Positions 55,061 through 62,648 are shown, numbered from the stretch's first letter. The stretch is DNA of 64,000 bases from Lutimaribacter pacificus (GCF_900142185.1 NZ_FQZZ01000001.1:1174171-1238170); one strand, 5' to 3'. Translations and numbers: made by a program. The notes: generated by a model from the letters alone, not told the origin.

Positions 55061-56578
55061 ATGCTGTTCTGGATACTCATCGGTGTGTTGGCCCTGGCGG
55101 TTGCCGGGAGTCTGGCGGTTGTCCTGGTGCGCGGGCGGCGCGAGGCGGAACATCCCGCCGCCTATGACCTGCGGGTCTATCGCGACCAGCTCAAAGAGGT
55201 CGACCGCGACCTTGCCCGCGGCGTCATCGGGCCCGAGGATGCCGACCGTATCCGCGCCGAGATATCGCGCCGCATCCTTGCCGCAGACGCGCAGTTGCAG
55301 CAGGCCGAAACCGCGGGCGACCAGCCCGCCGGGGTGTCGCGCGCGGTGGCGGTGGGCGCCGGCGCCGCGCTGGTGGCGGGTGCCGTGGGGCTTTACTGGC
55401 AGCTCGGGGCACCCGGATACGGCGACCTTGGGCTGAGTTCGCGGATCGAAACCGCCCGCGAGCTGCGTGAAAACCGCCCCACGCAGGAACAGGTCGAGGC
55501 GCAGGTCACCCTGCCCGCGCCGCCGCAGCCCCCGTCCGAGGAATACACCGAACTGGTCAAGCGCCTGCGCGAGGCCGTGGCCGAACGCCCCGCCGACCTG
55601 CAGGGCCAGACCCTGCTGGCCCGGAACGAGGCCGTGCTGGGCAACTTCAAAGCCGCCTACGAGGCGCAGGGCGCGGTGCTGTCGATCAAGGGCACCGAGG
55701 CCAGCGCGCAGGACTATGCCGATTACGCCGACATGATGGTGCTGGCCGCCGGCGGCTATGTCTCGCCCGAGGCCGAGACCGCCCTGCGCGCCGCGCTTGC
55801 GCGCGATCCGCGCAACGGCACGGCGCGGTATTACATGGGGCTGATGGCGGCGCAGACCGGCCGGCCCGACCAGGCGTTCCGCACATGGGACGGGCTGATG
55901 CGCGAGGGGCCGGCCGATGCGCCCTGGATCGCCCCGATCCGCGGCCAGATCGAGGATATGGCCGCCCGCGCCGGGGTGAACTACACCCTGCCCGAGCTTG
56001 ACTCGCTGCCCGGCCCCACCGCCGGGGATATCGAGAACGCTGCCGACATGACCCCCGAGGAACGGCAGGAGATGGTGCGCGGCATGGTCGACCGGCTGAT
56101 GAACCGGCTGGCCACCCAGGGCGGCACCGCCGAGGACTGGGCGCGGCTGATCGCGGCGCTGGGGCAGCTGGGCGACACCGCCCGCGCCTCTGCCATCTGG
56201 GCCGAGGCGCAGCAGGTGTTCGAAGCCCGCCCGCAGATGCTGGCCACCGTGCGCGCGGCCGCCGAACAGGCCGGTCTGACCGGCACCGCCCCCGCCCTGC
56301 CCGGCCCGTCGGCCGAGGACGTGGAAAATGCCGCCAGCCTGACATCCGACGACCGGCAGGAGATGATCCGCACCATGGTCAGCGGCCTGGCCGAGCGGTT
56401 GAACGCCGATGGCGGCAGCGCGCAGGAATGGGCCCGGCTGATCAGCTCCTACGGCGTGCTGGGCGATACCGAGGGCGCGCAAGGCGCCTATGACAGCGCC
56501 CGCGCGGCCTTTGACGGCGATGCCGACGCGCTGGCCCTGCTCCGCGATGCCGCCCGCGCCGCGGGCCTGTCGGAATGA
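55061..56578 (+). CDS. ccmI: c-type cytochrome biogenesis protein CcmI
   Basis: A 505-aa apocytochrome c chaperone of the Ccm System I haem lyase. It has two N-terminal membrane spans (FWILIGVLALAVAGSLAVVLV, residues about 3-23, and GAGAALVAGAVGLYW, residues about 98-112) separated by a cytoplasmic loop with the CcmI-1 motif YDLRVYRDQLKEVDRDLARG, then a periplasmic TPR domain. Near the C-terminus two homologous blocks of about 85 residues follow one another (from about residues 321 and 418, DIENAADMTPEERQEM and DVENAASLTSDDRQEM), an internal duplication. RBS GGAGG precedes the ATG. The stop overlaps ruvX. Confidence 0.93.
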   Translation: MLFWILIGVLALAVAGSLAVVLVRGRREAEHPAAYDLRVYRDQLKEVDRDLARGVIGPEDADRIRAEISRRILAADAQLQQAETAGDQPAGVSRAVAVGAGAALVAGAVGLYWQLGAPGYGDLGLSSRIETARELRENRPTQEQVEAQVTLPAPPQPPSEEYTELVKRLREAVAERPADLQGQTLLARNEAVLGNFKAAYEAQGAVLSIKGTEASAQDYADYADMMVLAAGGYVSPEAETALRAALARDPRNGTARYYMGLMAAQTGRPDQAFRTWDGLMREGPADAPWIAPIRGQIEDMAARAGVNYTLPELDSLPGPTAGDIENAADMTPEERQEMVRGMVDRLMNRLATQGGTAEDWARLIAALGQLGDTARASAIWAEAQQVFEARPQMLATVRAAAEQAGLTGTAPALPGPSAEDVENAASLTSDDRQEMIRTMVSGLAERLNADGGSAQEWARLISSYGVLGDTEGAQGAYDSARAAFDGDADALALLRDAARAAGLSE

Positions 56579-57051
56579 TCTGCGACGGGATCGAGGATTT
56601 CGCCGCCGCCCTGCCGCCGATGCAGGCAGTCGCGGGGCTCGACCTGGGCGAGCGCACGATCGGCGTGGCGGTGTCCGACACCTTCCTGTCGGTCGCCACG
56701 CCGCTGGAAACCATAAGGCGCAGGAAATTCGGGCAGGATGCCGAAAAACTGCTGGCGATCCTGTCGGCCCGCAACATCGGCGGGCTGGTCCTTGGCCTGC
56801 CGCGCAACATGGACGGCACCGAGGGCCCGCGCTGCCAGTCGACCCGCGCCTTTGCCCGCAACCTCGCCCGCCTGACCGACCTGCCCATCGGTTTCTGGGA
56901 CGAGCGCCTGTCCACCGTGGCCGCCGAAAAAGCCCTGCTCGAGGCGGATACGACCCGAAAACGTCGCGCCGAGGTCATCGACCACGTGGCCGCCTCTTAT
57001 ATCCTTCAGGGGGCGTTGGACCGGCTGAGACATCTGAGGGCAGACCCGTGA
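56575..57051 (+). CDS. ruvX: Holliday junction resolvase-like protein RuvX (YqgF)
   Basis: A 158-aa RNase H-fold nuclease family member, implicated in 16S rRNA 5' maturation and possibly in junction resolution. Motifs are GLDLGERTIGVAVSD (first catalytic Asp), VLGLPRNMDGTEG, FWDERLSTVAAEK and VIDHVAASYILQ (terminal Asp). It overlaps ccmI upstream and a DUF1289 gene downstream by 4 bp each, so it is translationally coupled to both. Confidence 0.94.
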   Translation: MICDGIEDFAAALPPMQAVAGLDLGERTIGVAVSDTFLSVATPLETIRRRKFGQDAEKLLAILSARNIGGLVLGLPRNMDGTEGPRCQSTRAFARNLARLTDLPIGFWDERLSTVAAEKALLEADTTRKRRAEVIDHVAASYILQGALDRLRHLRADP

Positions 57052-57278
57052 ATGACGATATCTGGAAACGCGACGAGGTGGAATCGCCCTGCGTGAAGGT
57101 CTGTGTCGTGCATCCCGGGGAACGGATCTGCATCGGCTGTTACCGCACCGTCGACGAGATCGCCCGCTGGTCGCGCATGACATCCGCGGAGCGCCGCGCC
57201 GTGATCGACGCCCTGCCCGCCCGCGCCCCCCGACTGGCCAAACGCCGCGGCGGCCGCGCCGCGCGGTTCAAGGGCTGA
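57048..57278 (+). CDS. DUF1289-domain (cysteine-rich) protein
   Basis: A 76-aa protein with the DUF1289 four-cysteine pattern: SPCVKVCVVH, then ERICIGCYRTVDEIARW. The cysteines could bind iron-sulfur or zinc. The start is a GTG at 57048 that overlaps the ruvX stop (GTGA). The C-terminus is basic (LAKRRGGRAARFKG). It is the last gene of ccmI-ruvX-DUF1289. A deleted copy of the dispersed repeat follows. Confidence 0.85.
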   Translation: MNDDIWKRDEVESPCVKVCVVHPGERICIGCYRTVDEIARWSRMTSAERRAVIDALPARAPRLAKRRGGRAARFKG

Positions 57279-57316
57279 GCCAGGGGTCTTCCACCGCCGG
57301 TCAAACGTCGCACCCA

Positions 57317-57384
57317 GCCCGGAACAGCCGCAAAGCGGCCCGGGCATCGCACGGCCGCCCCCCGGCCGGGCGAGCCCTCTGTTG
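57317..57384 (+). repeat. MITE-like dispersed repeat, internally deleted copy C
   Basis: The first 58 bp or so match the start of copies A and B (GCCCGGAACAGCCGCAAAGC ... GGCCGGGCGA), then the sequence jumps straight to the terminal GCCCTCTGTTG. About 100 bp of the middle is absent. It sits in the 138-bp gap between the stops of the convergent DUF1289 and TauE/SafE genes. Confidence 0.8.
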
Positions 57385-57416
57385 AACGCCCTATTCAAGC
57401 GGCCACAGGCCGACCC

Positions 57417-58235
57417 TCAGTATCCCAGCGCCTTGCGCAGCATGTTGAGCGCCACGAGCGTCAGGAACACCGCGAACACCCGCCGCAGCCGCGCCGCGTC
57501 CATCCGGTGCGCCAGATTCACGCCGACCGGCGTGGTGATCAGCGTCATGGCGATGACGATGGCAAAGGCCGGCCCGTTCACCGCGCCCAGCGTAAAGGGC
57601 GGCGCATCGGCCACGTCGAGAAACAGGAACCCGATCACCGAAGGCACCGCGATGATCACGCCGAACCCGGCGGCGGTGGCAACGGCGCGGTGGATCGGTG
57701 TGTTGAAAAGGCTCATCAGCGGCACGCCGAAACTGCCCCCGCCGATCCCCATCAGAGCCGACAGGAAACCCACCAGCGGCGACACGATCAGGCGGGCAAT
57801 GCCCTTGGGCATCTCCTGCCCCAGTCGCCAGTGCGACCGCCCCAGCCCGAGATAGGCCCCGATCACCAGCCCCAGCACGCCGAAGATCCCCTGCAGCACG
57901 ACCGAACGCAGCGCGGCCGCCACCAGCACCCCGATCAGCGCACCGATGGCGATCCCGGGGCCCCAGCCGCGCAGGATACCCCAATCGACCGCGCCACGCT
58001 TGTTATGCGTCAGCACCGAGCGCACCGAGGTCACCACGATGGTCGCCAGCGAGGTCGCCAGGCAGACCTGCATCAGCTGCGGCCCGTCATAGCCGAGCGT
58101 CTTGAAGGTGTAAAAGAACGCGGGCACCAGCACGATACCCCCGCCGACCCCCAGCAACCCGGCCAGCACCCCGGCGAAACCACCGATCACGACAAGCAGC
58201 AGAAACATCTCAAGCAGCAGCATGGTATCCGGCAT
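57417..58235 (-). CDS. TauE/SafE-family permease
   Basis: A 272-aa inner-membrane protein with about eight spans and the TauE/SafE duplication: first-half GVLAGLLGVGGGIVLVPAFF, second-half SALMGIGGGSFGVPLMSLF. The family exports or imports sulfite, sulfoacetate and other organosulfur anions; the substrate here is unknown. The ATG at 58235 is preceded by AGGGGGACG at good spacing. It is not beside sulfur-metabolism genes. Confidence 0.88.
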   Translation of the reverse strand: MPDTMLLLEMFLLLVVIGGFAGVLAGLLGVGGGIVLVPAFFYTFKTLGYDGPQLMQVCLATSLATIVVTSVRSVLTHNKRGAVDWGILRGWGPGIAIGALIGVLVAAALRSVVLQGIFGVLGLVIGAYLGLGRSHWRLGQEMPKGIARLIVSPLVGFLSALMGIGGGSFGVPLMSLFNTPIHRAVATAAGFGVIIAVPSVIGFLFLDVADAPPFTLGAVNGPAFAIVIAMTLITTPVGVNLAHRMDAARLRRVFAVFLTLVALNMLRKALGY

Positions 58236-58350
58236 CGGCACGTCCCCCTGATCACGCGCGCAAGCGGTACACCGCACCGCCGCCGAAGGCCAGAGCGGCG
58301 ACGCGGTATTTTCGTTGCGGGCGGTGGCTATGCGAGGTGTTCGGAGTATT

Positions 58351-58516
58351 CGCAACAGAAGGGCAACGCAGGGCCGCGGTCGGGCGATCCGACACTTGTT
58401 GCGGTCACTTTATCCCGCAGCCACATCCTACCTCAGACCGTGGCACTGGCGGCAGCCAATCGCCCGGCCAGGGGGCGGCCGTGCGATGCCCGGGCCGCTG
58501 CGCGGCTGTTCCGGGC
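58351..58516 (-). repeat. MITE-like dispersed repeat, full copy D (inverted)
   Basis: A 166-bp copy in the opposite orientation to A and B. It reads CGCAACAGAAGGGCAACGCA at its left end and ends CGCGGCTGTTCCGGGC. It fills the middle of the 373-bp gap (58236-58608) between the TauE/SafE start and the dusA stop. The remaining parts of this gap hold no gene I recognise; an 11-bp direct repeat GCGCGGTTTCC occurs twice near 58546-58580. Confidence 0.85.
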
Positions 58517-58608
58517 AGGGTGCATAGCTTTTTCAGTCGGGAATCGCGCGGTTTCCTCCCCAAACTGCGCGGTTTCCGCATATTCCAGGGCCGCGTAAAT
58601 ATACCCGG

Positions 58609-59622
58609 TCAGGCGGCGCGGGCGATCCCCACGGCCTCCAGCGCGGCCTCCAGCACCTCGGGTCCGGCCCCGTCGGCGGTGCCGCGTTCCGACAGCACCC
58701 GCCGCCATTGCCGCGCGCCGGGGCGACCGTGGAACAGCCCCAGCATGTGTCGCGTGACCTGGTGCAAACGGCCGCCCGCGCGCAGATGTGCCTCGATATA
58801 GGGCAGCATCGCATGGACGATATCGGCGGGATCTTTGGTGGCAGGCGGATCGCCGTAGACCAGCGCATCCGCACGGGCAAGGATATCCCAGGGCCGGTGA
58901 TAGGCGGCCCGCCCGACCATCACGCCGTCCAGCCCGGCCTCAAGCAATTTCACAGCGTCTTCAATGCTTTCGACGCCACCGTTGATCGAGATATGCAGGT
59001 TCGGGAACAGCATCTTCATGCGCTGCACAAGGTCGTAATCCAAGGGCGGAATGTCCCGGTTCTCTTTCGGCGACAAGCCCTGAAGCCACGCCTTGCGGGC
59101 ATGGATCGTCACCCTCTCGCACCCTGCGGCGACGACCTGTGACAGAAATTCGGGCAACACGTCCTCGGGGGTCTGATCGTCGACGCCGATGCGGCATTTC
59201 ACCGTCACGTCGATATCCGCCGCGTCCCGCATCGCGCGCACGCAATCGGCCACCAGCGCGGGCGATTTCATCAGCACCGCCCCGAACGTGCCCGACTGCA
59301 CCCGGTCGCTGGGACAGCCGCAATTAAGGTTGATCTCGTCATACCCGCGCTCCGCCCCAAACCGTGCCGCCTGTGCCAGTTCGCGCGGGTCCGAGCCGCC
59401 GAGTTGCAGCGCGACGGGATGTTCTTCTTCTTTGAAATCAAGCAGATGCAGGGCACCGCCCCGCACCAGCGCAGGGGCCGTCACCATCTCGGTATAAAGC
59501 AGCGCCCGCCCGCTGATCAGCCGGTGAAAATAGCGGCAATGCCGGTCGGTCCAGTCCATCATGGGTGCAACGGACAGGCGGGAGGCCGTTGAAATCTCTA
59601 GTTTTTCATTCTTTTCTGTCAC
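58609..59622 (-). CDS. dusA: tRNA-dihydrouridine(20/20a) synthase
   Basis: A 337-aa FMN-dependent enzyme that reduces U20/U20a in the tRNA D-loop. The TIM-barrel signatures are SVAPMMDWTDRHCRYFHR (residues about 17-34), the catalytic cysteine in NLNCGCPSDRVQSGTFGAVL, KCRIGVDD and NGGVESIEDA with VMVGRAAYHRPW. The start is a GTG at 59622. The first dozen residues (TEKNEKLEISTAS) are lysine- and glutamate-rich, and an integrase gene begins about 120 bp away. dusA 5' ends are known island-insertion sites, so the N-terminal codons and upstream signals may be island-derived. Confidence 0.95.
   Translation of the reverse strand: MTEKNEKLEISTASRLSVAPMMDWTDRHCRYFHRLISGRALLYTEMVTAPALVRGGALHLLDFKEEEHPVALQLGGSDPRELAQAARFGAERGYDEINLNCGCPSDRVQSGTFGAVLMKSPALVADCVRAMRDAADIDVTVKCRIGVDDQTPEDVLPEFLSQVVAAGCERVTIHARKAWLQGLSPKENRDIPPLDYDLVQRMKMLFPNLHISINGGVESIEDAVKLLEAGLDGVMVGRAAYHRPWDILARADALVYGDPPATKDPADIVHAMLPYIEAHLRAGGRLHQVTRHMLGLFHGRPGARQWRRVLSERGTADGAGPEVLEAALEAVGIARAA
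59535..59622. other. Probable island attachment region in dusA 5' end
   Basis: The 5' end of dusA, covering the conserved codons for SVAPMMDWTDRHCR, is the documented target of dusA-associated integrases (DusA-type islands). Here it lies directly beside a tyrosine recombinase gene transcribed away from it. I did not find the second att copy inside the window, so the exact core cannot be defined. Confidence 0.45.
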
Positions 59623-59660
59623 TTACAGGCACCTACAGTTCGTCTCGTTTCCGCTCATTA

Positions 59661-59729
59661 TGGACCAAATTTGTCGATTTTGACACTGGATTTGGTCCCG
59701 TGGACCAAATACAATTCCGTGGACCAAAT
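59661..59729 (+). promoter_or_regulatory. Repeated TGGACCAAAT boxes upstream of the integrase
   Basis: TGGACCAAAT occurs at 59661-59670, 59701-59710 and 59720-59729, with an inverted copy ATTTGGTCC at 59690-59698. The inverted copy and the one at 59701 make a palindrome with 9-bp arms around CGT (59690-59710). TACAAT at 59710-59715, between the last two boxes, could be the integrase -10. They may be operators for a repressor or arm-type integrase/excisionase binding sites. Confidence 0.6.
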
Positions 59730-59741
59730 GGGGAGACCGTC

Positions 59742-60812
59742 ATGGGCTCGATCACCACACGCAAGCGCAAGGATGGAAGTCACAGTTACAGGGCACGTGT
59801 ACGAGTGATGCGCGAGGGAACCGTCTATCACGAGACGAAGACTTTTGACAGACGCCCAGCTGCGACCACCTGGATAAAGAAGCGCGAGAAGGAGCTAGCA
59901 AAGCCTGGTGCGTTGGAAGGGCTGAACGTATCTGACCCTCCGCTATCCAAAGCGATCGAGCGCTACACCGAAGAAACGGTGAAGGACATCGGTCGCACAA
60001 AGGCCCAGGTCCTCAGGACCATCGCCACCTACCCGATCGCCAATCTGCCCTGTTCCACCATCAAGTCGAAGGATATCATCGAGTTCCTTCAGTCTCTGCC
60101 CGGACAACCGCAAACCGTCGGGAACTACGCCAGCCATCTCGCCTCCATATTCGCCATAGCACGGCCGATGTGGGACTTTCGGCTGGATGATCGGGAGATG
60201 AGAGACGCGATCACCGTCGCGCGCCGTATGGGGATCATCTCCCGTTCCGCGCAGCGGAACCGCAGGCCCACCCTCGATGAACTCGACCGGCTGCTGGCTC
60301 ATTTCATTGATCGGCGCCAGAGAACGCCTCAGGCCATGCCCATGCACAAGGTGATCGTGTTCGCTCTCTTCTCGACGCGCCGACAGGCAGAGATCACCCG
60401 ACTCACCTGGGATGATTTCCAGAAGGAGCACAAGCGCATCCTGATCCGTGACATGAAGCATCCCGGCGAAAAGCTCGGAAACGATACCTGGGTCGATTTG
60501 CCCGAGGAGGCCATTCGGATCATCAACAGTATGCGCAAGAGCAAGGCTGAGATCTTCCCCTACTCGCCAGACGCGATTACGGCCAACTTCACTCGCGCTT
60601 GCAAACTGCTCGGGATCGAGGATCTGCACTTCCACGACCTGCGCCATGAAGGCATCTCACGCCTGTTCGAGATGGGTTGGAACATTCCCCATGTCGCTGC
60701 TGTCAGTGGACACAGGTCTTGGGTTAGCCTCAAACGCTATACGCACATCCGCGAAACCGGCGATAAATATGCAAGCTGGCCCGGCCTGCAACTTGCGATC
60801 GACAGAGACTGA
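59742..60812 (+). CDS. Tyrosine recombinase/integrase
   Basis: A 356-aa phage-type site-specific recombinase. The C-terminal catalytic domain carries the conserved residues: Arg in STRRQAEITRL (residues about 208-218), His and Arg in HDLRHEGISRL (near residue 300), His in SGHRSW (near residue 324) and the nucleophile Tyr in KRYTHIRE. The N-terminal part includes an AP2-like arm-binding and core-binding region. The ATG at 59742 with GGGGAGACCGTC fits the domain layout; a longer reading begins inside dusA and is unlikely. It most likely mediates insertion at dusA, just upstream. Confidence 0.92.
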   Translation: MGSITTRKRKDGSHSYRARVRVMREGTVYHETKTFDRRPAATTWIKKREKELAKPGALEGLNVSDPPLSKAIERYTEETVKDIGRTKAQVLRTIATYPIANLPCSTIKSKDIIEFLQSLPGQPQTVGNYASHLASIFAIARPMWDFRLDDREMRDAITVARRMGIISRSAQRNRRPTLDELDRLLAHFIDRRQRTPQAMPMHKVIVFALFSTRRQAEITRLTWDDFQKEHKRILIRDMKHPGEKLGNDTWVDLPEEAIRIINSMRKSKAEIFPYSPDAITANFTRACKLLGIEDLHFHDLRHEGISRLFEMGWNIPHVAAVSGHRSWVSLKRYTHIRETGDKYASWPGLQLAIDRD

Positions 60813-60848
60813 GTTCCCAACCTCGCTGAAGGCTCGCCAGCCTGACCC

Positions 60849-60856
60849 TTTGAAAA
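60849..60856. repeat. Left 8-bp target-site duplication of the IS1595-family element
   Basis: TTTGAAAA directly precedes the left terminal inverted repeat and is repeated exactly at 63193-63200 after the right one. Eight-base duplications are the norm for IS1595-family elements. Confidence 0.88.
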
Positions 60857-60880
60857 GGTGATTGTATATTTGACAAACCC
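60857..60880 (+). repeat. Left terminal inverted repeat of the IS1595-family element
   Basis: It begins GGTGATTGTATATTTGACAA and ends ACCC. It matches the complement of 63169-63192 at 23 of 24 positions. The TTGACA within it is the -35 box of the transposase promoter. Confidence 0.9.
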
Positions 60881-60898
60881 AAACTGACAACCTATATT
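60870..60898 (+). promoter_or_regulatory. Transposase promoter
   Basis: TTGACA (60870-60875) and TATATT (60893-60898) are separated by 17 bp, a near-consensus sigma-70 promoter. The RBS AGGAGC (60913-60918) and ATG at 60924 follow at the right distances. Confidence 0.78.
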
Positions 60899-60923
60899 CC
60901 TATCAAGACGATAGGAGCAAGCA

Positions 60924-61901
60924 ATGTCCGTTCTCAGCAAACCCTACATGCACGACGAAGCCGCAGCATTCGCGCACGTTGAAAGCATCCTCTGGGCCGA
61001 TGGTCCGGTTTGCCCGCATTGCGGAGTTGTGGACCGCGCCTACCGCCTTGAAGGTGTCCGCACAAAGCCGAGCAAGAAGAACCCGGATGGCAAAGAACGT
61101 TTTGGCCTATGGAAGTGCCGTGAGTGCCGCAAGCAGTTCACCGTTCGCAAGGGCACTATCTTCGAGGAAAGCCACATTGAAATGCACAAGTGGCTGCAAG
61201 CCATTCACCTGATGGTATCCAGCAAGAAGGGCATCAGCGCCCACCAGCTTCACCGCGTTCTGGAAATCACGCACAAGAGCGCCTGGTTTATGGCGCACCG
61301 CATCCGCGAAGCCATGCGTAGCGATGGCGCTGTTGATTTCGGCTCCGGTGGCGGCGCGGTAGAGGTTGACGAAACGTTCATCGGCAATGACCGCACGGTT
61401 AAGCCGCATGGCTCCAAGAAGGGCCGTGGCTACGCTCACAAGCACAAGCTGCTGACGCTGGTGGATCGCAACACTGGCCGCGCCAAGAGCATGGTCGTGG
61501 ACGATCTGAAAACCGCAACGCTACTGCCGATCCTGCAAGAGAATATCGCCAAGGAAGCCGTGGTCTACACCGATGAAGCGGGCCAGTATAAGTTTCTGAG
61601 CCGCGATTTTGCGGGCCATGATTTTGTGCGCCACGGTCAGGGTGAATACGGTCGCGGCTCTGTTCACACCAACACGATTGAGGGTTATTTCAGCATCTTC
61701 AAGCGCGGCATGAAAGGTGTTTATCAGCACTGCGCGAAGAAGCACTTGCACCGCTACGCGGCTGAGTTTGAGTTCCGTTACAACAATCGCGCGGCGCACG
61801 AAATTGACGACATGAATCGCTCCGTCATCCTTCTCCGCAGCACTTCTGGCAAACGCCTCACCTATGCCGGGCCTGACGCAGCACAGCCAGAAGCAATCTA
61901 G
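60924..61901 (+). CDS. IS1595-family (ISXO2-like) transposase
   Basis: A 325-aa transposase. The N-terminal zinc-ribbon has two cysteine pairs (CPHCG near residue 29 and CREC near residue 65). The ISXO2 catalytic domain follows: first Asp in VEVDETFIGN (near residue 148), second Asp in VYTDEAGQY (near residue 214) and the HTNTIEGYFSIFKRGMKGVY segment holding the third catalytic position, then FEFRYNNR. All look intact. It drives cut-and-paste movement of the surrounding 2.3-kb element. Confidence 0.94.
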   Translation: MSVLSKPYMHDEAAAFAHVESILWADGPVCPHCGVVDRAYRLEGVRTKPSKKNPDGKERFGLWKCRECRKQFTVRKGTIFEESHIEMHKWLQAIHLMVSSKKGISAHQLHRVLEITHKSAWFMAHRIREAMRSDGAVDFGSGGGAVEVDETFIGNDRTVKPHGSKKGRGYAHKHKLLTLVDRNTGRAKSMVVDDLKTATLLPILQENIAKEAVVYTDEAGQYKFLSRDFAGHDFVRHGQGEYGRGSVHTNTIEGYFSIFKRGMKGVYQHCAKKHLHRYAAEFEFRYNNRAAHEIDDMNRSVILLRSTSGKRLTYAGPDAAQPEAI

Positions 61902-61967
61902 AAGCACAAACTGCGGCAAGCGAAAAGCGCGGCGAAACCAGCGATGGAAGCCGAGAAAACGCAGAGC

Positions 61968-61987
61968 GCGCAACTGAGTGGTTGCGC
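61968..61987. other. Short hairpin downstream of the transposase
   Basis: GCGCAAC (61968-61974) and GTTGCGC (61981-61987) form a 7-bp stem with a TGAGTG loop, 67 bp after the transposase stop. No U-tract follows. TTGCGC and TATTGT (62004-62009), 16 bp apart, could be a weak promoter for the downstream ORF. Confidence 0.35.
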
Positions 61988-62022
61988 ACTTAGCGAATCC
62001 GTGTATTGTTGGTGAAATGAGA

Positions 62023-62048
62023 AGGACCACACCATGTGGTGTGGTCCT
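62023..62048. other. Perfect 11-bp-stem hairpin before the passenger ORF
   Basis: AGGACCACACC (62023-62033) and GGTGTGGTCCT (62038-62048) pair perfectly around ATGT. It has no U-tract and lies 50 bp before the passenger gene start, so it could be a leader structure, an operator or a weak terminator of transposase transcripts. Confidence 0.5.
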
Positions 62049-62098
62049 CTCTGGGGTCGGATTGCAGTCCATTACCCCTGCTATATATGGAGTTCATC

Positions 62099-62614
62099 AT
62101 GCCGGAACACGTCGAGTCCGTCAACAGGATAGCTGCGTTTTTTCGCGAGCAAGCCGAAACCGCCAATCCCCAATGGAAGGACAAGTTCGCCAATTTCGCG
62201 ACCGCGCTTGAGGCCGCGAAAGACGAATTGGTTCGCTTGTACGGCCTAACCTCGGCACTGCCGCCCGACCTTGGCAACGTACACGATTTGCCCCCCGAAT
62301 TGCTGGAAGAACTGTCCATCGCCAAGTCTGATGAACTTGAGGACCAGCTTGTCACGGTGATCAACGCTTACGGCGGCGAAGCCACTCTGGACCAAATCTT
62401 GGTCGGTCTTTACCGGAAATTCAAAGTCAGTCAGAAACGCCGTTTTATCCAGAACAAGCTGTATCGCATGTCGATGGTTTGGAGTGTGGATGGCAAGAAG
62501 GGCGTCTACACCACAAGTGAGCCGGATGAATTTGATGACCTGCTCAAGGATGACATTGAGTCAAAGGGATTCCGCATCGACACTGGCAACGTAGAAGATG
62601 AGGTGCCGTTCTAA
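62099..62614 (+). CDS. Passenger protein (171 aa) with winged-helix-like C-terminus
   Basis: TGGAG lies six bases before the ATG at 62099. Residues 1-60 look helical (MPEHVESVNRIAAFFREQAE, ANFATALEAAKDELVRLYGL), the middle is acidic (residues about 60-85), and residues about 85-140 resemble a HARE-HTH/winged-helix fold: LVTVINAYGGEATLDQILVG, LYRKFKVSQKRRFIQNKLYR, MSMVWSVDGKKGVYTT. The tail is very acidic. I cannot assign a function; DNA binding is inferred from the fold pattern. It is the main cargo gene of the IS1595-family element. Confidence 0.75.
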   Translation: MPEHVESVNRIAAFFREQAETANPQWKDKFANFATALEAAKDELVRLYGLTSALPPDLGNVHDLPPELLEELSIAKSDELEDQLVTVINAYGGEATLDQILVGLYRKFKVSQKRRFIQNKLYRMSMVWSVDGKKGVYTTSEPDEFDDLLKDDIESKGFRIDTGNVEDEVPF

Positions 62615-62621
62615 AGGTAAC

Positions 62622-62640
62622 GCCCGGCACAGGGCCGGGC
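62622..62640 (+). terminator. Hairpin after the passenger ORF
   Basis: GCCCGGC (62622-62628) and GCCGGGC (62634-62640) form a 7-bp stem with loop ACAGG, 8 bp after the stop codon. The following GAAGATTT is only weakly U-rich, so it is terminator-like at best. Confidence 0.4.
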
Positions 62641-62648
62641 GAAGATTT

